Source of the DNA: UBA1765 sp045629945
GTDB taxonomy: Bacteria; Fibrobacterota; Fibrobacteria; Fibrobacterales; Fibrobacteraceae
NCBI GenBank assembly: GCA_045629945.1
Contig: JAZQSE010000019.1
Span: 1-11,075, forward strand
DNA length: 11,075 bases
Reading direction: 5' to 3'
Positions 1 through 5,064 of the stretch are shown in pieces (the first letter of the stretch is position 1; every line of letters starts with the position of its first letter). A program made the position numbers and the translations under genes. The notes under the pieces are model-generated. The model was not told the origin of the DNA. It saw nothing but the letters and a program-made list of their open reading frames with translations, and did not search any database.

Positions 1-1
1 T

Positions 2-289
2 TTAGAAGAAATTTTGGTATATTTACGAGAAACCCTACCACAACAAGAAAAGGAAACCATTATGGACTCTTTAGAAGTTTTAGAAAACAAAGGCTACACT
101 TCTATCGCTGAAGCCGAACGTGAAGAATGGTTCCTTGAAGGCAAAGCGGAAGGCTTTTTGGATGGAGAAATCAAGGGCATTAATGATGCTAAACGTGAAA
201 TGGCAAAAGCGATGCTTTTAAAAGGTTATCCGTTAGAAGATGTTTCTTTGATTTCTGGTCTTTCTGAAGAGGAAATTAAAAATCTATAA
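2..289 (+). CDS. Rpn/PDDEXK_2 family transposase-nuclease, C-terminal part (cut by window edge)
   Basis: The frame is open to the left edge of the window, so only about the last 95 residues are seen and the true start lies outside. What is visible is a glutamate/lysine-rich helical tail with E-G-x3-E-G spacing (EGKAEGFLDGEIKG) ending in LSGLSEEEIKNL-like text (ISGLSEEEIKNL). This tail is typical of the PD-(D/E)XK nuclease family transposase / Rpn recombination-promoting nuclease group, abundant in Fibrobacter, Bacteroidetes and spirochaetes. The nuclease core would be upstream and cannot be checked. A TTG at 14 and an ATG at 62 are internal codons rather than likely starts, because the frame continues upstream without a stop. 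A strong terminator follows 10 bases after the stop. The family name rests on the C-terminal tail alone. Confidence 0.65.
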   Translation, partial: LEEILVYLRETLPQQEKETIMDSLEVLENKGYTSIAEAEREEWFLEGKAEGFLDGEIKGINDAKREMAKAMLLKGYPLEDVSLISGLSEEEIKNL

Positions 290-298
290 ATTTTTATT

Positions 299-341
299 TC
301 AAAAGCCTCCTGCTTTTCAGCAGGAGGCTTTTGATTTTTTT
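299..341 (+). terminator. Intrinsic terminator of the Rpn-like gene
   Basis: A perfect 15-bp inverted repeat (299-313 with 320-334, core GCCTCCTGC/GCAGGAGGC), loop TTTTCA, is followed by a run of seven T at 335-341. It lies just behind the stop codon at 289. The A-rich upstream side would give some termination on the other strand too. Confidence 0.92.
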
Positions 342-397
342 ACTTGTAAGGACTTCTTGATAAGTTTTATAGGCCACGTCGTCTTAAAAGACTCCTC

Positions 398-562
398 GCC
401 ATGACAACCCTGAATTTGCCGCGGTTCTTGCCCACGAACCTTGTCATTGCGAACCCCAACGGGGTGAAGCAATCTACTTACAAATCGCCAGCAATCTCAT
501 CGCAAGTTGTCTGCAATCTCATCGCCAACAGATCGCCACACTCCGTTCGCCATGACAACCCT
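398..562. repeat. Dispersed palindromic repeat remnants (TTGTCATTGCGA family)
   Basis: The stretch alternates inverted arms: ATGACAA at 401-407, TTGTCAT at 441-447, ATGACAA at 552-558. GCCATGACAACCCT occurs twice (398-411 and 549-562), and GCAATCTCATCGC occurs twice (491-503 and 513-525). TTGTCATTGCGA at 441-452 is followed by CCCC-AA-CGGGG, then GAAGCAATC. This resembles the dispersed intergenic palindromes (GTCATTGCGAG...GAAGCAATC) found in many copies in various bacterial genomes. It seems to be several partial copies, some in reverse orientation, including a left one with the inverted pair GTCTT/AAGAC at 381-392. The frames through here are not credible genes. Apart from this and the unit at 581-635, I see nothing else in 342-686. 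Confidence 0.7.
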
Positions 563-580
563 ACACTAGTCACAAGTTTT

Positions 581-635
581 TTGTCATTGCGAGCCGTGTA
601 GAATACACGGTGCGGCAATCTACTTGCGATGACAA
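581..635. repeat. Complete dispersed palindromic repeat unit
   Basis: Outer arms TTGTCATTGCGA (581-592) and TTGCGATGACAA (624-635) are near-perfect inverted copies. Inside is a perfect 7-bp hairpin CCGTGTA-GAA-TACACGG (594-610), then GCGGCAATCTACTTGCG. It lies past the 3' end of the minus-strand cvfB-like gene, where no ordinary T-tailed terminator is seen. It could fold in the transcript and stabilise or end it. The repeat family is widespread and of unclear function. Confidence 0.75.
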
Positions 636-686
636 CTTGCCAACCGATAGCCGCGAGGCACAAGACCTCTCTCCATAACAAATTAT

Positions 687-1550
687 TTAAAAACGTTTTT
701 TTGCCCGAGAATTCTTATTTGATGGCAAAGCAATCCCATTATCTTGAATCACAATTTTTCCTTCGCGGAAAAGCCCACCAATCAACTTTTTAAAAGCTTT
801 TTTAGAAAGCCCGAAATGTTCTTGAATCTCTTCTGGCGGTGTTTTATCGCCATAAGGCAAAAAACCACCAGCTTCTTTCAACTCGCGAAGCAAACCAGCA
901 TCATGGGAACGCACCGTATTATAGCCAACAGGGAATCTTGAAAGCGTAATTTTCCCATCAGGGCGAATATCTTCAATGTAGCCATCAATCTGATCGCCGA
1001 TATAAAGACGCTCTTCGTTTTTGTGCAAATAAAGCCTGCCATAACTACGAAGGTTAATCAGACACTCTGCAAAAGATTCTTCCATTTCATAAATGGCAAG
1101 AGAAACCTTTTGCCCCACTCGTAACTCACTAATATTGGTTTCAAAAAAGCGACGCAACTTTTCTGTAGCCACAAGACGCCCGCTTTTCTGGTCAACAAGA
1201 GCATAAATAACGCATTTATCGCCCTTGCGTAATTCTCCACCAAGTTGCTGTTTGTAGGGCAGTAAAAGGTCTTTATCAAGTCCCCAATCTAAAAAAGCCC
1301 CGATAGAATTCACATCTTTCACTTCAAGAACTGCAAAATGGTTTGCTTCAACAAGAGGCGTTTCTGTAGTAGCAATCGGCCTATCTTCGCTATCTAGGTA
1401 GATAAACGCATCAATAAAATCGCCCACTTTTAACCCAACTGGCGCTTTAGAACCAGGCAATAAAACGCGTTCCCCTTGTTCGGTTTCTAGGTAAAAACCT
1501 TGAGGAAGTTCATCTTTCACAACAGTATGGTAGAATCGACCTATTTGCAT
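687..1550 (-). CDS. cvfB: CvfB-like S1-domain RNA-binding protein
   Basis: This 287-residue protein matches the usual length of the CvfB/YitL family (about 280-300 residues). It begins with the family pattern of a small N-terminal S1-like domain (GxxLLPGSKAPVGLKVGDFIDAFIYLDSEDRP-type text, roughly 1-65). Next comes a second S1 domain with the signature V-N-S-I-G-A-F-L-D-W-G-L-x-K-D-L-L-L-P (about 80-98), a third S1-like domain (about 140-210, ending DGKITLSRFPVG), and a C-terminal winged-helix part (about 220-270, EEIQEHFGLSKKAFKKLIG). It ends in a basic tail, SRAKKRF. Staphylococcus aureus CvfB is a regulator of virulence factor expression that binds RNA; the role here is unknown. It is transcribed away from the cas operon and is probably unrelated to it. 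The ATG at 1550 fits the family N terminus, but no strong Shine-Dalgarno sequence precedes it. Confidence 0.88.
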   Translation of the reverse strand: MQIGRFYHTVVKDELPQGFYLETEQGERVLLPGSKAPVGLKVGDFIDAFIYLDSEDRPIATTETPLVEANHFAVLEVKDVNSIGAFLDWGLDKDLLLPYKQQLGGELRKGDKCVIYALVDQKSGRLVATEKLRRFFETNISELRVGQKVSLAIYEMEESFAECLINLRSYGRLYLHKNEERLYIGDQIDGYIEDIRPDGKITLSRFPVGYNTVRSHDAGLLRELKEAGGFLPYGDKTPPEEIQEHFGLSKKAFKKLIGGLFREGKIVIQDNGIALPSNKNSRAKKRF

Positions 1551-1639
1551 AGCGTAAAGTTAGTTTATTTTTTCTATTCCGACTTGGAAGACTTCTTTTT
1601 CACAAACCTATTGATTTTTTTTGAAATAGATACTAATTT

Positions 1640-1730
1640 TCACACATCTGGATGAGTCGTGCAATGCCTGATTCCCGTTGTACGCCAGATACAAAGAAGC
1701 CTTCATTTGGGGGCTTTTTTGTTTTTTTTA
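1640..1730 (+). ncRNA. Candidate structured small RNA or its 3' part
   Basis: Two nested stems can be drawn: ATCTGG (1646-1651) with CCAGAT (1685-1690), and inside it CGTGCAA (1658-1664) with TTGTACG (1678-1684, one G-U pair). There is a 6-base bulge on the 5' side and a 13-base loop. Six bases later a terminator-like hairpin (1697-1716) with a long T tract follows. No ORF explains a + strand terminator here, since cvfB is on the other strand and points away. I do not recognise a known RNA class, and no convincing promoter was found. It resembled a tRNA 3' end at first (ends ACGCCA) but has no T arm. Confidence 0.35.
1697..1729 (+). terminator. Intrinsic terminator, + strand
   Basis: AAGCCTT (1697-1703) pairs with GGGGCTT (1710-1716) using two G-U pairs, loop CATTTG. 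It is followed by a T-rich tract to 1729 interrupted by a single G at 1721. No gene on the + strand lies just upstream, so it may end a small RNA (1640-1730). Confidence 0.6.
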
Positions 1731-1752
1731 GTAAAACTTCAACTCGCAGGAT

Positions 1753-1783
1753 AAAAAAAGAGAACGACGCCGAAGCGCCGCTC
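1753..1783 (-). terminator. Intrinsic terminator, minus strand
   Basis: On the minus strand GAGCGGCGC-TTCG-GCGTCGTTCTC folds into a 6-bp inner stem (one G-T), a 2-base bulge and a 3-bp outer stem, followed by T7. It faces the + strand terminator at 1697-1729, so the two form a convergent pair that insulates the cas side from cvfB. Confidence 0.6.
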
Positions 1784-1833
1784 TAAATGTTTTCACAACG
1801 GAATAATCCTTATTGTGAATTACTTCAGATTTT
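1753..1833 (-). ncRNA. Candidate small RNA divergent from cas3
   Basis: Read on the minus strand, a sigma70-like promoter (TTGACT at 1867-1862, 16-base spacer, TATATT at 1845-1840) predicts a start near 1833. The predicted transcript of about 80 bases carries a 28-base hairpin with perfect 7-bp arms TTCACAA/TTGTGAA (1792-1798 and 1813-1819). It then carries a GC-rich hairpin with a TTCG tetraloop (about 1760-1783) and seven T at 1753-1759. Promoter, internal hairpin and terminator in this order are the usual anatomy of a bacterial small RNA. No start codon with a plausible peptide is evident. It lies in otherwise AT-rich, gene-free DNA and points away from the cas operon. Expression and function are unknown. 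Confidence 0.45.
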
Positions 1834-1839
1834 GAAATA

Positions 1840-1867
1840 AATATACAAAGAAAAATCTGAAAGTCAA
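1840..1867 (-). promoter_or_regulatory. Promoter candidate for the minus-strand small RNA
   Basis: TTGACT (-35, 1867-1862) and TATATT (-10, 1845-1840) are separated by 16 bases. A 10-bp inverted repeat (TTCAGATTTT 1824-1833 with AAAATCTGAA 1852-1861) brackets the -10 box and predicted start, so it could be an operator. Confidence 0.45.
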
Positions 1868-1921
1868 TACTTTTTTTTGAAAAATCTTAAAAATAAAAAA
1901 AAGATATGCAATATTTTGTTG

Positions 1922-1960
1922 TGTCAAAAATTGACATAGATTTGTTTTTATTTTTATAAG
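1922..1960 (+). promoter_or_regulatory. Probable cas operon promoter with palindromic operator-like site
   Basis: TTGACA (1931-1936) and TATAAG (1955-1960) are spaced by 18 bases and sit about 100 bases before cas3. This is the best sigma70-like match in the AT-rich intergenic stretch. The -35 box is the right half of a perfect inverted repeat TGTCAA-AAA-TTGACA (1922-1936), which could bind a dimeric repressor or activator. The rest of 1551-2058 beyond the listed elements is A/T-rich with no credible gene. Confidence 0.5.
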
Positions 1961-2058
1961 TTTTGACTTAATGAAAAACAGATAAAAATTGCGGAAATTC
2001 GCACAAAAAAGCAAATTTTTTTAAACTATGTAAGAAAAAAGAGAGTATTTTAAGAGGG

Positions 2059-4326
2059 ATGAGAATAATTGCGCATGTTAACACAAATTTAGAAGAGTCT
2101 AAACCTTTAAATGGTCCAGAAGGTCACTTGGAGGGAACCGCAGCATTGGCAGAATCTTTTGCAAACGCCTTTAACGCGGGCGAATTTGCAAAATGTGCCG
2201 GACTTTTGCACGATTTGGGCAAGTTTAAAACGGATTTTCAGAACTATATCCGTCAATCTTCAGGGTATGATACCGAAGAATCTGACGAATTTGGAGTTGG
2301 AAAGGTCGATCACTCTGCCGCTGGAGCAATTTGGGCCAACAAGAACATTCCCAAAATTGGATTACTGCTGTCTTATATAATCGCAGGTCATCATAGCGGT
2401 CTTCCTAATTATTATGGTAAATTGGACAAACGCCTTGCGAAAGAAGAGAATTTGCAGCAAAGCCTTGAAAACGGCGGCAAAGAATTTCTTAACAACATTG
2501 AATTTCCAACACTAAAGACGGCTCCAGTTAAAAATTCTAGAGACCTCCATCTATGGGTCCGTATGCTATTTTCTTGCCTATTAGATGCCGATTTTCTTGA
2601 TACGGAACGCTTCATGTCGCCTGAAAACTACGCTTTGCGCGAAAAGAACATTTCACTAAAAGTATTGCAGGCACGATTTGATTCATTTATGGACAAAATG
2701 AGTCAAGGCGCACCCTCTACAGAGATTAATAAAATTAGAACCAAAATTTTGTCCGATTGCCGTCAAGGTGCGATGAAAGAACCTGGGCTTTTCTCTCTTA
2801 CGGTTCCTACAGGTGGCGGTAAAACACTCGCTTCTATGGGATTTGCTTTAGACCACGCCGTAAAATACAACAAATCTCGAATTATAGTGGCGATCCCTTA
2901 CACGAGCATTATTGAGCAAACGGCTGACGTATACAAGAATGTGTTTAAAAACGGGGACGAAGATTTATCAAATGTCGTTCTAGAACACCATTCTAATCTA
3001 GATCCAGATAAGGAAACCGCCAAATCAAAACTTGCATCGGAAAACTGGGATGCTCCGATAGTTGTAACCACCAATGTTCAATTATTGGAATCTCTCTTTG
3101 CTGCGAAAAAAAGCAGATGTCGAAAGATTCACAACATTGCAAATTCTGTGATTATTTTGGACGAAGCTCAAATGTTGCCTCCAGAATACTTAAAGCCTAT
3201 TTTGGGTGCATTGGAGTCGCTTACTACTGATTTTGGTTGTTCCGTTGTTTTTTGTACTGCAACACAGCCAACACTGCAAGGGCATATTGGTGGAGATCCC
3301 GCACCGCATGGCGAAGGCGGCTTTGAGGGACTGCCACGCGATAACGTACGCGAACTTGTAAAGAACCCGCAAGAACTTTTTGAAAAAATGAATCGTACAA
3401 ATGTAACGTATATTCCTGAAAAAATGAGTTCTTGGGAAAACGTTGCCGAGCAATTGATTCAATACAACCAAGTTCTTTGCATTGTCAATACAAGAAAAGA
3501 CTGCAAAGCCCTTTATGATGCCATGCCTTCGGATACGATTCATCTTTCTGCATCAATGTGCGGTCAGCATAGGAGCAATTTGATTGCGGAAATAAAACGA
3601 AAGTTAAAAAATGGCGATTCCATCAGAGTTGTAAGCACGCAGTTGGTAGAAGCGGGTGTTGATATTGATTTCCCTGTGGTTTATCGTGCTATGGCGGGCC
3701 TAGATTCTATTGCCCAGGCCGCGGGGCGATGCAATAGAGAAGGCATGATGGATTGCGGAAATGTTTTTGTATTTAACCCACCTAAAGATGCTCCTATTGG
3801 CTTGCTAAGATTTGGAGCCCAAGCAAGTCAGTACATAATAGACAAAGACAAACTTGGTAATATACCATTGATTCCCGATATATTTTCAACCTATTTTAAA
3901 ATATACTACAATCAAGTTCATTCTTTTGATAGAAAGAACATTCTGCACGACCTTGATTTACGAGCAAACAACCTAAAGGCTGAATTTAGGACTGTTGCGG
4001 AAAATTTTCAGTTGATTGACGACAAAGCGCAGAAATCGGTTATTGTGTGGTATTCTGACGTCAGAATAAATAGCCAGGAATTGATTGCTCAATTGGAGGT
4101 TGTCGGCCTTAAAAGAGATATTATGCGTAAGCTACAACGTTGTACAGTCAATATTCCTAAAAAATGCTGGGAAGAATTGCAGAAAGATGATTATATCACT
4201 GAAATAAAAGGCCCAGATGGTATTGGATTGGATATTTGGCAACAGGGAACATCTTCCCTGTATTCTGAAAAAACAGGCTTCTCATTAGATGGTCCTAAAT
4301 TTGAAGGAATAGAGTTTATTTGCTAA
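2059..4326 (+). CDS. cas3: Cas3, type I-C HD nuclease-helicase
   Basis: This 755-residue protein is the single-strand DNA nuclease and 3'-5' helicase recruited by Cascade to destroy the target. The HD nuclease domain comes first: H6 and H23 near the N terminus, then H51-D52 in LLHDLGK, D84-H85-S86 and H111-H112-S113-G114. The SF2 helicase follows: Walker A PTGGGKT (250-256), DEAQ box (368-371), motif III CTATQP (399-404), motif V STQLVEAGVDIDFP (526-539) and motif VI QAAGRCNREG (553-562). All catalytic motifs are intact and HD and helicase are on one chain, as usual for I-C. The ATG at 2059 fits the family start (MRIIAHVNTNLEE). Its AAGAGGG (2052-2058) touches the start codon with no spacer, so initiation may be weak or not SD-led. 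A short Gly/Pro-rich stretch follows motif III (GGDPAPHGEGG). Confidence 0.97.
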   Translation: MRIIAHVNTNLEESKPLNGPEGHLEGTAALAESFANAFNAGEFAKCAGLLHDLGKFKTDFQNYIRQSSGYDTEESDEFGVGKVDHSAAGAIWANKNIPKIGLLLSYIIAGHHSGLPNYYGKLDKRLAKEENLQQSLENGGKEFLNNIEFPTLKTAPVKNSRDLHLWVRMLFSCLLDADFLDTERFMSPENYALREKNISLKVLQARFDSFMDKMSQGAPSTEINKIRTKILSDCRQGAMKEPGLFSLTVPTGGGKTLASMGFALDHAVKYNKSRIIVAIPYTSIIEQTADVYKNVFKNGDEDLSNVVLEHHSNLDPDKETAKSKLASENWDAPIVVTTNVQLLESLFAAKKSRCRKIHNIANSVIILDEAQMLPPEYLKPILGALESLTTDFGCSVVFCTATQPTLQGHIGGDPAPHGEGGFEGLPRDNVRELVKNPQELFEKMNRTNVTYIPEKMSSWENVAEQLIQYNQVLCIVNTRKDCKALYDAMPSDTIHLSASMCGQHRSNLIAEIKRKLKNGDSIRVVSTQLVEAGVDIDFPVVYRAMAGLDSIAQAAGRCNREGMMDCGNVFVFNPPKDAPIGLLRFGAQASQYIIDKDKLGNIPLIPDIFSTYFKIYYNQVHSFDRKNILHDLDLRANNLKAEFRTVAENFQLIDDKAQKSVIVWYSDVRINSQELIAQLEVVGLKRDIMRKLQRCTVNIPKKCWEELQKDDYITEIKGPDGIGLDIWQQGTSSLYSEKTGFSLDGPKFEGIEFIC

Positions 4327-4341
4327 AAGGAGTGTAAATTG

Positions 4342-5064
4342 ATGGAACACTTTGGAAAGACATTTTGTTTAGATGTTAAGGGCGATTATGCTTGCTTTAC
4401 ACGCCCAGAAATGAAGGTGGAACGCGTCAGTTACGACGTGATTACACCTTCGGCGGCAAGAGCTATATTCTCCGCAATTTTCTGGAAGCCTGCGATTAAA
4501 TGGAATGTCAAGAAAATTGAGGTATTAAGTCCGATTAAATGGATTTCGGTTAGAAGAAATGAAGTCGGAGCCGTAGCCGTAAAGAACCCCATTATGATTG
4601 AAGATTCTCGACAACAGAGAGCTGGTCTTTTCCTGCGTGATGTTCATTATCGAATTTATGCGGAGATGGAATTTATCCCGATAAACAAAAGGCCGAAGGT
4701 ACTAAACGAGATACCCGAATCATTAGTCAGTGACGAAGAACGACAAGAAATTCGTAAGGATGAAAATCCAGGGAAATATCATGCGATGTTTGAACGCAGA
4801 GCCCAAAAAGGGCAATGTTTCAATCAACCTTATCTCGGATGTAGAGAATTTAGTTGTGATTTTAAATTCATTGACAGTCCTGAAAAAGCTGCAGAGGAAT
4901 CCCCTGCTATACCGGAAAGTCGCGACCTAGGATTCATGCTTTACGATATGGATTTCGAAAATCCCAATTCTGATGGAAGCGTTAATCCAGCCTTTTTCCG
5001 TGCAACCATGGAAAAGGGAATTGTGAATATACCTGATTGGGAAAGCGAGGAGGTCCGCAAATGA
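4342..5064 (+). CDS. cas5c: Cas5c (Cas5d), crRNA-processing Cascade subunit
   Basis: In type I-C this RAMP protein replaces Cas6: it cuts pre-crRNA at the base of the repeat hairpin and then stays on the 5' handle within Cascade. The 240-residue protein shows the family N terminus (VKGDYACFTRPEMKVERVSY, about 13-31) followed by DVITPSAARAIFSAIFWKP (32-50). It also has the segment GKYHAMFERRAQKGQCFNQP (144-163), which corresponds to the catalytic Lys/His region of characterised Cas5d. The conserved tyrosine is probably Y31; exact residue equivalence needs an alignment. AAGGAG (4327-4332) lies 9 bases before the ATG. A TTG at 4339 in the same frame could add one residue. It starts 15 bases after the cas3 stop, and its end overlaps the cas8c start as ATGA. 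Confidence 0.96.
   Translation: MEHFGKTFCLDVKGDYACFTRPEMKVERVSYDVITPSAARAIFSAIFWKPAIKWNVKKIEVLSPIKWISVRRNEVGAVAVKNPIMIEDSRQQRAGLFLRDVHYRIYAEMEFIPINKRPKVLNEIPESLVSDEERQEIRKDENPGKYHAMFERRAQKGQCFNQPYLGCREFSCDFKFIDSPEKAAEESPAIPESRDLGFMLYDMDFENPNSDGSVNPAFFRATMEKGIVNIPDWESEEVRK
5048..5053 (+). promoter_or_regulatory. Ribosome binding site deciding the cas8c start
   Basis: AGGAGG, 7 bases before the ATG at 5061, inside the 3' end of cas5c. It rules out the longer TTG-initiated frame from 5037, which has no such site. Confidence 0.85.

Noticed and set aside
401..681. Short frames on both strands between the Rpn-like gene and cvfB
   Set aside because: They are made of dispersed palindromic repeat sequence and show no coding character.
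1640..1690. Possible tRNA 3' end (sequence ending ACGCCA)
   Set aside because: No T arm, no GGTTCGA-type loop and no matching 5' acceptor strand. The segment folds better as two nested stems.
1820..2014. Minus-strand 64-codon frame upstream of cas3
   Set aside because: It is a run of F, K, L, I and Q codons from AT-rich intergenic DNA, with no ribosome site and no recognisable domain. It also overlaps the probable promoters.
5037..5060. Longer Cas8c from a TTG at 5037
   Set aside because: The ATG at 5061 has AGGAGG at 7 bases and matches the family N terminus. The extension lies inside cas5c.
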